Positions 44,401 through 56,489 of a stretch of DNA of 64,000 bases are shown one piece after another. The notes beneath the pieces were generated by a model. The model was not told where the DNA came from, ran no database searches, and saw only the letters and a list, made by a program, of their open reading frames with translations. Source of the stretch: Isoetes taiwanensis (lineage: Eukaryota; Streptophyta; Lycopodiopsida; Isoetales; Isoetaceae); contig JAJEKV010000101.1 in assembly GCA_021234155.1 (NCBI GenBank), forward strand, positions 1,087,375 through 1,151,374, written 5' to 3'. Each line of letters opens with the position of its first letter. Positions within the stretch are counted from its first letter, which is position 1. The position numbers and the translations under genes are program-made.

Positions 44401-47400
44401 TCTCAAGTAGAATCTAGGGGTTCTTAGAGGGTCAGCACTCATGGTTTAAAACAAAATAGATGCAAATTGAGTTACATGATAGAACTGGATGCCCTGGGCT
44501 GTAAAATAGATACATGTATCCGCCATGGCGCAAATGTAAACAGCCTCTTGAGGTAGTGAAGTCCGCAATGGGTAAAATGGCAAAATGGTGTACCCAAGCA
44601 TTTTCCCCGGCAAAATCAGACAAGATTTTACATGCTACGCTTTCTATGGTTACGAGCTTAATTGTTGCCAAGGGCTTGGTTGAAGAACAAATATTGATGT
44701 ACCTAATGCCTTTTGAGTTATTTTATGAAAATGACAGAGAAGGGAACTTATCAGAATCGGACTCATATATCAACCGCTTCCTCAGGCACCTCGCGCTCCT
44801 GCATCATGTCAACCGATGTGATTGCCGGGCCGCTGGGCCATGCAGGCTTGGCCGACAAGGTAAGTCAGGAAGCGTGTACTTATCTATGCGACTCCATTCG
44901 ACTTAAGGACTTAGAGAAGACTTGGCGTAAAAAGATATCTCCTAAGGCTTTGGCGTAAATCTATCATGCCAAGGGAGGGCTTATTCTACTTACGTAACCG
45001 GGTAGAAGGAGGCCCAAAGAAATGAGATCTCAATGAGGAGCCGATGATAAAGACGTGAGATCTAGATTCTTATTGAAAAACCAAAGAAGGTTGCAAAAGA
45101 AAGGACTCCATTTGTTAGGACTCCATTGCACTATTTCTAGCATGCACCCCATTGAGGAAATTTGAGATCTTATTTCATCCCCATAAGAATCCTCCAATGG
45201 AATGGCTTACCCTCTATTAATCAAGTAATTAATGCAGCACAACAACTTCATTTTGCCAAGTGTTTCCATAACTTTTGATCCACTTGTCAAAATGTTAAGT
45301 ACAGCTTTGTTGCATTAGATGCGAATGAAAAGATCTTTCCCAATGATATATGGTTATGATGTATTTCACATGGTCATATGCTAACCTTAAAAAATATGAT
45401 TTTTGCTTATTTCTTATATATTTATATCATAAAAGATGTATGAATGGGTTATCACTAGATAGATCTTGGTGAAGACGAACACATTGCTACAAAAAAGTTT
45501 TTTTGAATCTGAGTTCGGATCAAAAGTTATAATGAAAATGATACTACGTATAGTTGTTTATTTAATTACGTGTCAGCCACATAATAATCGGAATGAGATA
45601 TACCTGAGCTTCTTCTTATTGACAGCTTTAAAAAGCCGATATGGTATTTTAAGCATCCCTTTAATAATGGACAAAATGTGATCTCATTTTTCCTCTAATG
45701 TTTTCTCATGCTCTCGCATGCCTAGGATCCAATGTTATGTCGTTCATTTCTTGCATTTGTTGCCCTCGCTTTTCTATTGCTAAGTTTTTTTGAATGTAGA
45801 AACCAAGAGAACTATCTCTGATGCAATATTGCCATGTCAGTTTGCATTCTAAATGTATACATATGTTTTGAGGAATTGAGTTTGTGAAGCAAATTGAGAG
45901 ATGATCCTGAAATTCTCACATCAGAACAAATTGCGGCATTTTAAAGTTTTTGAAGCTATTCTTAAAGGTGAAAAATATGCAGGTATATACCCCCGAGGCC
46001 GACAGAACATTCCTCAAGATCTATGAGAAGTAGGGGTCATGCAAGATGGATTCTTTAAAACACATTAAACATGTTTGCTTTCCTATGGACTCCACATCTA
46101 CTTAAACATGAAAATGATTTTTGAATTCCCTTCCGCATTCTCTTTGCTTTTGCAAAAGATCATACATATAGAACGCACTAAATACATACTTATTCAATCA
46201 AGACATATGAACAAAATTATGATGATTGATGCACTTTCTATGCATGCAAAAGCTCATTTGGGTTTGTTGGAGCCAGTCTGACTTTGAGTTCTCTGAGGTC
46301 TCACAATTAGTAATCGGGGAGATATATTTGCGTTTTGCTCTGTAGGCAACGCTACTATGAAATGATATCTTAGTAGTGTAATTTGCCATGTTTATGCATT
46401 TCCTTCTACTATGCATGCTATACTCTTCTATATGAAGAGAGCTTTTGCTTCTCTTTCTTCTGGCTGTATCGTGCCGAGAAAGGCCGCGAATGTAGCAATG
46501 AAGAAGCATGCAAGAAGACTATACTTCAATGTACATATCAACTTAAATCTTTGGATGTCAGTAGCTTGAGGTGTAGATACATCCGCTACATCTGCCGATA
46601 ATAATGTAATCCTCCGCGAGGAAGGCGTGACGCCTGAGGTGGCGTGTGGATTCTCATATTGAAGCGATTATGCTAATGGTGCCATGGAAGAAGTAGAAAT
46701 ATTGTGGCAAGATCCATTTGTGTGCTACACATTCATATATTGAGGAGGTGCTTGAACGCTGTAATTTTTGTCTGCTGCCAAGGAGGGTGCCGATATGTTC
46801 TTGCATGAGTTCCAAATTCATTCTATGGACCACTTAGTTTGGCCATTTTGAGTCCTCATGGCATAAGGTCCACAAACGTATGTTGTTCAAAGCAATGCTG
46901 AATTTTGCCCTCTTCTCATGTAAACACTTCGCTTACTTTAAAATAAAAAAGGTGTTGTTTATGCAATATGAGCCCTGCTAATTTGTTAAGTTTATGCACA
47001 CGCTTTTGTTTCTACCAATCCTTTTAAATTTAACCACTTGGAACCATGGTTGTACAGATGGATAAACGTGCGGTGGCGATTAGCTGTGATGAGTGATGAT
47101 AGTGGAAGGTACCCACATTGGCCTTTGCAATGGGTTGTCTTTAAGGTGCTCAAGTCCATACGGAGTTATAGACCCCGGTTTAGGGACAAGCTCCGGGCTT
47201 ATCTAAAGATGCTAGTTGTGAGCCGGACTTGATGCAAACCATGAGTCATTGGTCGCAAAGGGGCACAAGAAGGGGGAGAAGTACTTGGCGCCCGACCAAG
47301 GGATTGTCGTTGGAGGGTCGACCATTCCGTTGCGCATCAAGCGGCGGATAATTATTAGGCCCAGGACAATGAAAACTAAAAAAGCCAAGTGGGAATCTAT

Positions 47401-47950
47401 GTTTATGATGTTTGTTCCACTGTAGCAATGGGAGTCCATATGTGGCTTTGACTTTGACTACTTCATTAAATAATAGTGATGTATTCTGGTTGTATTTTAG
47501 CTCCATTCTACGAGTTATATTGCTTGCCTCCCATCTACGTCATTGTATGTCTATAGATTTTCTTCGAAAGGATATGATGCTCACATTAATTGAAGTTGCC
47601 AAGCTTTTTTACACCGTACGTGTACTCTCGAGTTGTGTACAAGGCAAGCAATACGTTTCACTCAATGGTAGTTTTGTACAAATGTTTGTTCAGGTAGAAC
47701 TTGAACGTGGAGTGACTTAATGGGAGACGTGAAAAGGCCGTACTCCGCCTTCCGCCCACTCTGAAGAAGGGCTCGGTGATACTATTATTACCACAAGAGA
47801 CATTGCCTAAGGGGGGTGTGGTGACACCTTAACATGGAAAGTAGCCCGCTCTATGCTACTACACCTAGATGAACCACTGTAAGAGGAAGCAATTGCACTG
47901 ATAAACAAATGTCAATTGCTAAGTCCATATGCTCGAGAGTGGTATTCAAA
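44401..47950. other. 3.5 kb without recognised gene
   Basis: A 130-codon plus-strand ORF (44514-44906; EVVKSAMGKMAKWCTQAF) overlaps another frame and has no domain I know. A segment at 46255-46310 (GGGTTTGTTGGAGCCAGTC) resembles one at 43950-44000 (GGGTTTGTTGAGTCAGTCC), so a small dispersed repeat is present. Confidence 0.35.
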
Positions 47951-49480
47951 ATGCATCGTGTGAGAAGGTATGTATTATATCCACTCGGCGATTGGTTGTA
48001 TTCCACACCTTCAAATGTTGTAGTGTTTTATGAACATTTTGCGTGAGGACACCGTAAGCAACACCTCTCATCAATGAACCTGCCAATCAAAAGTAGCCAG
48101 GTTTCCAAAAACAACCACACCGGGAGGTGGCAAGCAACCCATCCTACATAACTCCCTCCAAATGAAAGCTCCACACAAAAGGAAAAGGCGCTTAACCTAC
48201 CTAAGAATCGCGAAAGTCTAGTATGTATGCAAGGCACGCGGAAATCTCAGAGGGCTTCGAGGACCCGAAGGCACTTCAACCCCCTAAGTGGCACGAGGTA
48301 TGGGCGTAACACAACCATCGACACCGTGAAGATGCACATGTGACTATTAACACATCTAGCCAAATGGAAAAAATGCATCGTGGGAGAAGGTATGTATTAT
48401 ATTCTCCACTCATGATTGGTCAGATTTCATTACACTCTTGAGATGTTGTGTTTTTATGAACCTTTTGGCAGGAGTGACCACCGTACAACACCGGACGCAT
48501 CGAACCTGCCAATCAAAAGTACGGTGGGTTTCCAAAACAACCCTCACGCCCTGAGGTGGCAAGCAACCCATCCTACATAACTCCTCCAAAATGAAAGTCG
48601 ACATTGTGTTGAAAAAGGCGCTTTGCACCGACGTAAGAATTGCAAAGTCTGTATGTGAGATGCAAGGCATTAAGGAAATTCAGAGGGCTTTCGAGACCGG
48701 TTAAGGCACTCCCTAACCTCGGTGGGCACAAGGTGGCTAGCTGCAGAACACAACTATCGACACTAAGATGCAAATTGATGTGACTATTAACACATCTAGC
48801 CAAAATGGAAAATGCATCGTGTGGAGAAGCGGTATGTATTATATTCACTCCGGATGATTGGTTGTACTCTACACCTGAGATGTTGTGTTTTATGAACCTT
48901 GCGGTGGAGTGACCACCGCGTTAACACCTCGACGATTGAACCTTAAGCCAATCAAAAGTAGCGAGGTTTCCAAAACAATCCCTCACGCCCGAGGTGGCAA
49001 GCAACCCATCCTACACCTCCAAATGAAAGTCGACACAAAGGAAAAGGCGCTTGCAATCAATTTTAAGAATTGCAAAGTCTAGGGCTGCATGCAAGTACAT
49101 GAAATTCCGGGAGGGCTTTCGGTGACCCGAAGGCACCTCAACCCCTCGCGGCACAAGGTGGCGCGTAACACAACTATCGCATTAACCGTGAAGGTGCAGC
49201 TTGATGTGACTATTAACACATCTACCAAGTGGAACTTCTTCTTGGGGTGATCTAACTGAAAGTGAAGTAACACGCTGCAATGATGCCATATGGCGAATTG
49301 ATACTACTTCCACCATGTCAAGCCAAGTGCGGCTATCGAAAACAACATCACTCCCTCCAAATGTGGTGACTAACCCTTCGTATCGCAACTCCTCCAAAAT
49401 GAAAGTCGACACAAAGGAAAAGGCGCTTGCATCTAATTTAAGAATTGCAAAGTCTAGGCAGATGCAAGGCATCGTGCAAT
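47951..49480 (+). repeat. ~430 bp tandem repeat, about 3.5 copies
   Basis: Units start at ATGCATCGTG...GAGAAGG near 47951, 48373 and 48812 (periods 422 and 439). A truncated fourth spans about 49315-49480. Each contains GGTATGTATTATAT, GATTGGT, a CCAATCAAAAGTA block, GGTTTCCAAAA, GGTGGCAAGCAACCCATCCTA, AAAGGAAAAGGCGCTT, AGAATTGCAAAGTCT and TGTGACTATTAACACATCTA. Copies differ mainly by 1-6 base insertions and deletions. Confidence 0.95.
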
Positions 49481-51358
49481 ACGTAAACATGGGCCAGATG
49501 TCAAGGTATACCTCTAATGCTTTGCCATTTTGTAGTATGCTTTTGAGTGTTTGTCACTTCGAAAGCTTGACATCATTTTAACATGTCACAGGGCAAGTGT
49601 TGTAGCACAAGCAAACCACACCATCTAGAGCTTCTATCTGAGCCTCAATAAAAAAGTGCTGACAATTCAACCGAGATGTATATAGCACCTCAAACTAAGG
49701 CCCGTCAGGTTCCTGCAACCCAAAACCTCAAGGTATTTGTAGAGTATAATAGGGATATCTTTAGCATACTAACAAGATACATGTTCTTAACATTGTCAAT
49801 CAGATTTTATAGGGTCATGCAATCCTCGAAGCCCTCACTGCTATACCGATGCACTCTTCAAATAGGAATACAATGTGATTCGATGGCAATTTGTTACATG
49901 ACGATGACTTTGGCAACTCCACCACAACAGAGGTGTTGGAGACCAAGAATGTATGACACTCCACAACATATTGCTAACCATCCTTCAGACAAGACACCCC
50001 CTGTGGAGACCAAACGCCGTGGCTAGCTACGCTTACATAGCATGTGATGGCAAAGTTTAAAGCACTGGCCAAGGGCACAGGAAGATCCTAAACCCCGCTT
50101 TTCATTGTATCGCTTGGACTATGGATCTACCAAATGATCCTGACTCTGAGTAATGGATGTTGAGTGTGAGGGATGTGCCGCAGCTATCACATTTAGAGGA
50201 GAGGCCATGTTGTGGTAAAGGGCTAAATTCAATTGCCGCGATTTTCTCAACTTCCAAGTCGGGCTTAGAGGATTGTGTTTGGGAGATGATGCAAAGGTCC
50301 AAACTATTTCTGACTAATATTAGAAAAATACAACAACATGTTCTCCTTTTTTGCATCCTTAGTGTAATGTGTTGATGAAGACTTTAAGCACGCCCATGGA
50401 GGGGCATATTGCTTTCGGAAAGGAATGGAAGACCGTGGTCATAGGATGGGATCAATATTGCCCGGGCCACAAGAACAACCTGAGAATCAAAGATATGTCT
50501 AAGTGTCGACGTTGCATCGATGATGAGGAGATCGACACGATCCAATTGAGTTCTTGAACACTCAATCCAAGTGGTATGCCTCAACATAAGTTAGTCTTGA
50601 AGGAGGGCATGATTGTAATAGTCGACACGATCCATCTCAAATCGCCTAGGCCCTCAATGGCACGCCTTCCAATTATACCACTGGGAAATAAGGTAATTGA
50701 TGGGTGGTCAATCTGAAGAATGTGGGATCAAGAGTTTTATACCTAGGATTCTCTAAAACCCTAATAGACTGTAATTGCCATTTCAATTTGAGAGACCTGC
50801 ACTCTGTAATCCACCTCAAAGATTCATATGACGCATCAACAAGGCACAAGGGCAAACCATGGAGCGAAGTTGGTTTGTATTTCCTACCTAATCCAAGATT
50901 TTCTCATGGATTGTACTTTTATGTGGCTATGTCAAGAGTCCAAAGCCCCATAGAATAAAGGTTCTTATAAACAAATAATCGAGGCAATCGAGATGGACAT
51001 AAGTATATACCTACAAATGTTGTATACAAGGAAGTATTTAATCCCATTGTATAGTGCATTTTCACTCTTACAAAGAGGAAGGCCTTGATCAAAATTTTGT
51101 TTAGTGAGGCATTGAAGAGTCAGCTTTTGTATGCTTCATACGCAGTAACTCTCACTATACAAGGCCAAAATAACGCTCCATCCAATGAGTTTGACTTTCC
51201 TTTTAATAACACAATGTCATTTCAACAAGATTTTCACACTTTTCATCGTGATTTGCTCAATACACAACCCCACCGCATCATTTACACACATAATCTCAAT
51301 ATTATTTTAACGCGACACACGCTTCTTCAATCGCAAGACGCCGCACACGCCTTTGCTA
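49481..51358. other. 1.9 kb without recognised gene
   Basis: Several ORFs of 60-116 codons on both strands show no domain. Confidence 0.4.
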
Positions 51359-51440
<82 letters not shown>

Positions 51441-51451
51441 ATATATATACA
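51359..51451. repeat. (TA)n(GT)n compound microsatellite
   Basis: About 33 TA units, then (GT)8, then TATATATATACAAG. The last bases are the inverted form of the CTTGTATATATA motif seen at other tracts. Confidence 0.97.
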
Positions 51452-51454
51452 AGA

Positions 51455-51615
51455 AAAATTAATAATGTGGCCCTACTTAATTTATCGCTCCAGCTTTAAC
51501 ATGTTCTACTTGCAAAGGCCCTATAAAGTTTCTAGAGAAAATTAATACGCCCTACTTAATGCATTGTTCCGCTTTTTAGCATGTTCTACTGTAAGGCCCT
51601 ATAAAGGTTTGTATA
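51455..51615 (+). repeat. ~80 bp two-copy tandem repeat
   Basis: AAAATTAATAATGTGGCCCT at 51455 and AAAATTAATACGCCCTACTT at 51538 begin copies that share CCCTACTTAAT, CGCT-C-TTTA, ACATGTTCTACT, AGGCCCTATAAAG. Confidence 0.9.
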
Positions 51616-52130
51616 AACTAACGATTCTAATGAGATTCCTCTTAGATTCTTCTAGATTCTCTTAGAATTTTCTATTTTGATCGGGAGGTGCTTACCCATG
51701 AGCATTTAAAAGCTTCTAAAATAATCTTTATTTTGATCTATGCAATATTTTAAAACATTTTCTATTTTAGACTGAGGCGCTTGTCTCGGCATCTAGAATA
51801 TTTTCTTTTTTCAAGATTTATATTGTACAATCTTTTTATTATGAAACATTTTAGAACATTCTATTATCGCTTCAAGAAAATCTAAAACTCTAAGATTTCA
51901 TCAAGATTTTTCTAGATCCTTGTGATATTATGAAGATTCCTTAGATCCAATTAGATTTTAAGAGATTCCATTAGACTTGTATATTTTCCTAGATTCTCTT
52001 ACAATTTATGATTTCCTTATATTCCCTTTAATTCTCTTGATTCCCTTACATTCTAGAAATTTCTAGAACATTTTAGAACTTTCCTCGAACATTTTGAAAC
52101 TTTCAAACATCCTAGAATATTATAGTCTAT
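51616..52130 (-). repeat. AGATTC-repeat arm D
   Basis: The same degenerate AGATTCC/TAGATTCT repeats as arms A-C, here mixed with TTTAGAACATTTT and TCTATTTT variants, immediately after a TA tract. It is a single arm; no matching inverted partner lies within the window next to it. Confidence 0.8.
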
Positions 52131-52195
52131 TTTATCTTTAATTACAACATTACCCTTAAGTATATTTGAAAACATAAATTTTTTCTATGGAATTG

Positions 52196-52262
52196 ATGCT
52201 TGGTCTAGTGGTTAGAGTGGGGGGGTTTGGGGGTTGAGACCAGGTCTCAATCCCCCCAATAA
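52196..52262 (+). mobile_element. tRNA-derived SINE-like head
   Basis: TGGTCTAGTGG at 52201-52211 matches the pol III A-box, and GGTCTCAATCC at 52243-52253 resembles a B-box at the normal distance. The B-box side forms a strong hairpin: TTGAGACC (52234-52241) and GGTCTCAA (52243-52250) pair around a single base, extended by G and C runs. It follows arm D, and similar A-box strings follow boundary blocks B and C. No 3' tail was defined. Confidence 0.45.
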
Positions 52263-52623
52263 CATAAAAAATTTTAGAAGCCTTTCCCATGGAAACTTAG
52301 CATTCAATATGAGCTCTTGGATCTTACTCCATCAACGCATCAAGACCTCACCATATAAAAGCAATATGAGCCGTAGGATCTATTACATATAATTCCCAAA
52401 GCTAATGCGGAATCAGAGGGATGTGTCCCCAAGCCACGGAGTCAGTTTGGGATCTTGGACCGACGGCCAGATCGTGATCAATCCGGACCGTGAGGACCAT
52501 GGTACACATATTATATGTAAATCCCCAAACCACCGGGCCTGAGATATTACCCAAAGCTTAATGCATGAAATGGCTTCTATGATTCTAATGGACTATTTGG
52601 ATAAGTTATTGTATAAGAACATA
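52263..52623. other. Stretch without recognised gene
   Basis: Moderately GC-rich DNA. It contains a CAATATGAGC string twice (about 52307 and 52364), each followed by CTTGGATCT / GTAGGATCT; otherwise nothing. Confidence 0.45.
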
Positions 52624-52658
52624 TATATAGGATAGATAGTATATATATATATATACAC

Positions 52659-52702
<44 letters not shown>

Positions 52703-52725
52703 GTGTACATACATACATACATACA

Positions 52726-52757
<32 letters not shown>

Positions 52758-52805
52758 CACATGCCATATATATATATATATCCTACCACTCATGTATATA
52801 TACTT
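52624..52805. repeat. TA / TACA compound microsatellite
   Basis: TA runs with CACATA interruptions are followed by about 12 (ACAT) units (52707-52753) and more TA. The tract directly precedes terminal module T copy 2. Confidence 0.97.
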
Positions 52806-52960
52806 ATATGAGCTCTTACCAACATGTTGGTAGAGATTCTCACTGCCCATCTCCTAGATGGACGGTCCGACTAAGTACACTCCTCAGAATACCCCAAGCA
52901 TCCTCGATTTGGGGCTTTTAATCTGGACCACTTGGGATTTAGGGATTTGATCTAGCCATC
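52806..52960 (+). mobile_element. Terminal module T, copy 2
   Basis: TATATGAGCTCTTACC runs into the palindrome TACCAACATGTTGGTA (52817-52832), then GAGATTC, GCCCATCTCCTAGATGGACGG, CCCCAAGCA and GATTTGGGGCTTTTAATC. The order and spacing match copy 1 at 16950, including the preceding TA tract. Confidence 0.65.
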
Positions 52961-53903
52961 CATAAAAAAATTAATGATATTAAATGCCACTACAAATGGC
53001 CCCTCTTTATTTCCAGTTTTTGATCTAGGCCTTGGATTGGGTGCTTTGATTCAGCCGCCTATACAAAGGTCCTGGAAATTAATGCTATCCTAAGAAGTGG
53101 CTTACATGTTATATAGTGTTGTTTCCTAGTTTTTCCTAAAGGTTTTAATGGTATGCCAAATTTTCGTCCTATAAGCTAATGATGAGGTGGCAATGCACAT
53201 TTTTGATAACACATTTACAAATTTGCTTGGCCGTTGTGAGGTAGCAAGAATTAATTGTTCCCAAAATTTCTGGCTTTGTTTCTAAAGACGGCCAATCTCA
53301 AAAATCGACCACTAATGACCTCCTATGAGCTCTTAACGCTTCCATTTGTTTCATTTTCTTGATAAGTCGCATCTTTTATTTCGTGTGGGTTTGGTTTGAT
53401 CTGCATGGCCACCGTGGTGTTTGATCTGGGCTGTCGCATGGTTTTTTCCGTGGTTCATGGCCGAAGCACGATTTTGACACATTTTCTGCCTAACTGCAGG
53501 TTCATGGCCTTCTCGGCTTCATGTGTCTCGATCAACACTGCGATGCAACGGATATGGCTTGCACTTTCTATTATTGTTTTCTCGCTATGCTTTGTCTACA
53601 ATCCTTTGCCTCAAGACTTTGCCACCAAATAAATGATGGCTATGGTCTTCTGATATATTTTGTGTTTTTGCATCTGGCTGCAGGTTTTTGCCATTCCTAG
53701 CAAAAGATACGTATCCTGTGATCCTAGATGCACGCATTACATTGCCACGCCGCTGTAATTCGTCGCCTTGAAGTTTGTATGATTTGTGGTTTTGAAGTTT
53801 TGTAGCAGCTTTTGCATACTGCAGATTTCCAATCCCTTGGTTCCGCCTTCAGCCCCAAAGAGACAATCTTGGATATATCTTATATCCCATATACCCTCAA
53901 GAT
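52961..53903. other. Stretch without recognised gene
   Basis: A repeated 'ggatt-ggggctttgat' theme (52920-53060) continues the module T flank. A 78-codon ORF (53396-53632) is hydrophobic at its C-terminus and unassigned. Confidence 0.35.
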
Positions 53904-53961
53904 CTAGGGTTTCTTCACCTTATGCTCTCAAAACCCTAGCCTCTCATATTCATATATATAG
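53904..53961 (+). promoter_or_regulatory. Telo-box pair and TATA-like element
   Basis: CTAGGGTTT (53904-53912) and AAAACCCTAG (near 53930) are inverted telo-box motifs common in plant 5' flanks and leaders. CATATATATAGG follows at about 53950. Together they look like the start region of a plant gene, though the TATA-like box is only ~30 bp from the ATG below. Confidence 0.35.
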
Positions 53962-53989
53962 GTTAAAAAGTCAAGGTCGTTTACTATCA

Positions 53990-54298
53990 ATGGATGGTGA
54001 TCCTGTTTTGAAGCTTTTCGTTCTACATGAGATATTCACTTCGAAGTCCATCCTAGGGGAATCCATCGCATCTCAAAATTTCATTATTTTGCTGCATTTC
54101 GAATCGCTTAGGGCAAATGTTTTGGGGGAGTTTCCTTTAGCTTTTGATTTCTCATTAAGGTATATAACAATATTAAAATTCGATTTGGCAAAGCCTGGAA
54201 ATTCGGAAGAATCATTCTTCCTCGGCCAGCTTCTTCCGTCGCAGATGTATGAGTTATTTCAGGATTGGCCATGGAGGCGCCGCTTTGTTTTGGCGTAA
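53990..54298 (+). CDS. Hypothetical 102-residue protein
   Basis: An ATG at 53990, behind the telo-box pair, opens a frame to a TAA at 54296-54298. It starts MDGDPVLKLFVLHEIFTSK and ends MYELFQDWPWRRRFVLA. The middle is hydrophobic-rich (NFIILLHFESLRANVLGEF, FDFSLRYITILKFDLAKPGN). No signal peptide, membrane helix or named domain is evident. The frame extends upstream without ATG to 53786. The main reasons to list it are its length against local ORFs and the plant-like leader. It could still be chance. Confidence 0.25.
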   Translation: MDGDPVLKLFVLHEIFTSKSILGESIASQNFIILLHFESLRANVLGEFPLAFDFSLRYITILKFDLAKPGNSEESFFLGQLLPSQMYELFQDWPWRRRFVLA

Positions 54299-54395
54299 TC
54301 TTTTGATGTTTGAAAGAAAAAAAAAATGGATAGTCCGTATATACTGCTAAAGGATGGAAATGCGCTTTTGGTAGAAATTAGCTTTTACCGAGATT

Positions 54396-55060
54396 TTATA
54401 CCAAGTCCTCTTCTATCGTCTTATGTGGGCTAACAAGTTTGAGCACCCTTTTGCAGCCGTGAGCAACGCTTTGGAGACATAACAAACCGGTTTTCTCATA
54501 CGTAAAGGGTCCGAGTGGAAACAACATCAAATTGCTAACAAAGAAAGCGGGCCATTCATCGGGCATATTGAATGTGGGGAGCTTCCCACATATGATGGTT
54601 TCATCTATAAACTTGCTTGGACGGAAGTTTATCTCGCTTCGTGTGATCCTTATCAGACTATGCCGAACCTTGGAGCTATTACTAAATTTCATGCCATTAC
54701 CTCTCTCACATCACCGCACGTCTTTTTGAGTTCAACTAATGCTATTTGCCCCTCGTTTTTCACCATCCGCATCACCATTAAAATGTTTAGGTATGCTATT
54801 GAATGTTGAAGTGATTTTTCCTCCATTGGCTATGGTTCGTACATGCCTTAATGGCCACCTAGGTCACCGCAACTATGTATGTAGTGTTTACCTTGAACAC
54901 TTCAATGACTCCATCTGGCCCTAGAACTTCATGTTCTCCTCGTATGAATGCATCAAGCTTGGCATTATGTACTGCTTTTGTTCCTCTCATTTGTAATTTG
55001 CATCTCGATGCATGTTTAACTCAGAACAAAGTTATTAGTAGCATCACTATTAACTGAGGT
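54396..55060 (-). other. Two coding-like minus-strand ORFs, unidentified
   Basis: 54692-54396 (98 codons) contains RPSKFIDETIICGKLPTFNM and PDEWPAFFV. About 55035-54860 is open and reads MRGTKAVHNAKLDAFIRGEH, then EVLGPDGVIEVFK, with a GTAAAC that could be a donor. Both look more protein-like than random and lie on the same strand, so they may be parts of one decayed gene or transposon. No family recognised. Confidence 0.25.
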
Positions 55061-56303
55061 CAACCGTGATTTCCTCTTTTCATCTTCGCTTATTATTGCA
55101 CTTTCTTCTATATAAGAACTTTTGCCATCCGCTTTTATAGACCGTATGGTGCGGCTAAAGCCTTGAGCCGCTAGCAATGTAGACAAGAGCGTAAACTTTT
55201 CTACGTTTTTTCTCCTCACGTAGTGTGAATCCTTCCCGCGACTTCAATATAATGTTCCGCTTTCCATTTTGCTGACCTGTTTCAAATAACAGGTCCCCGC
55301 TTAACTATGTTGTGACCTTAACCTTAGATATGTTCATGAATTGTCACCGATCGTCACCGATGTGGACTTAGTCCGCCAAAGTTACCTACCTTATCTCAAG
55401 CAAATTGGCTAAAGAAGGATTTCAATGGTGGAGGTCTCAAGAACTCCAAATGCGACTGGACAGGCCCAAGTTGTCGCCGGGCAAAGAATTAACACGTAAA
55501 AAGCTCGGGATATAAGGTTTGGGGCCAATTTCTTCATCCTCGATTCTCAAACATCAAGTTTGTTTGCCTCAGAGAAAAGCCTCCGGACATCGGGCCTCTC
55601 AATGACATCTTTTTATGACCAGAATCCAAAAAACTCTATGACAGATTGAACATTTATAGGCCTTTTCTCACTAACTGATGGCAAATGCAGAGTCGAAGGT
55701 ATGAACCACCAAGTATAATATCTCATGATCATTCACAAATTGCTCAACATATTCGCCTTTATATTTTATTTTCGAACTCCTCGAAGTTCAAAACATAAAT
55801 TAGAGATTGGTAATTATCGCTCTGAATTTTAAGTTCTACATAAATTAAAGATTGTAATTATCGAGCTTCAATTCTCAAATGGCGCTGGAGGATCTCCCTA
55901 GACATTTTAACATATGGTGAATTTTTCATCTCTTCAAAAGGAATGCATTTTGGCGGATTCCTTTACACGTTGGAAAGTGCATGATTCACTATCCTTTACG
56001 CACGCATCTAACGGCCATTCCTTGAGAAGGGCACAATAAGGAACAATGATTCCAAAGGTCGTAAGTAAAGTGACATGATAGGAATTCTGCGCATACATGA
56101 GCCGCATTATTCAGTTGATTACCAATTATACAAGAGTAGTAGGGTTAATATCACAAGCATGTTGTCAAGGTAATATTTGAAAGTGACATATTGGTCTCTA
56201 TACCTTCATGGAGCATTAAGAAGGTCGCTATTCATTTCCTCGGGGAGATGTAAGGCGCATAATTGCCACAAACACAATATCCATTCTTCCTCTTTTATTT
56301 TAG
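55061..56303. other. Stretch without recognised gene
   Basis: Contains two copies of an AAATTAAAGATTG-TAATTATCG-like string (about 55797 and 55842); no ORF of note. Confidence 0.4.
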
Positions 56304-56489
56304 GCATTGGATCAAAAATACTACAAAATTTTGCATTTTTGTACCATATCGCACGCTCCAAGCAAGGAGTGCAAAGATGTAGTGTTGCTTGAACTTAGAA
56401 TGAAGTTTGTGGGCCCACTCAGGCCTACTTTCATCGATGTAGCTATTGATTCAGGAAGCAGATATTCCAATGTTGAAGGATCTCTATGA
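56304..56489 (+). other. Open segment after a strong acceptor, unidentified
   Basis: TTTTATTTTAG at 56293-56303 is a good acceptor. The following 61 codons are open: ALDQKYYKILHFCTISHAPS, then ECKDVVLLELRMKFVGPLRP and TFIDVAIDSGS, to a TGA. No GT donor is obvious near the end. Coding-like composition; no family recognised. Confidence 0.25.

Noticed and set aside
49182-49490. 102-codon minus-strand ORF
   Set aside because: Lies in the ~430 bp tandem repeat and is not kept open in the other copies.
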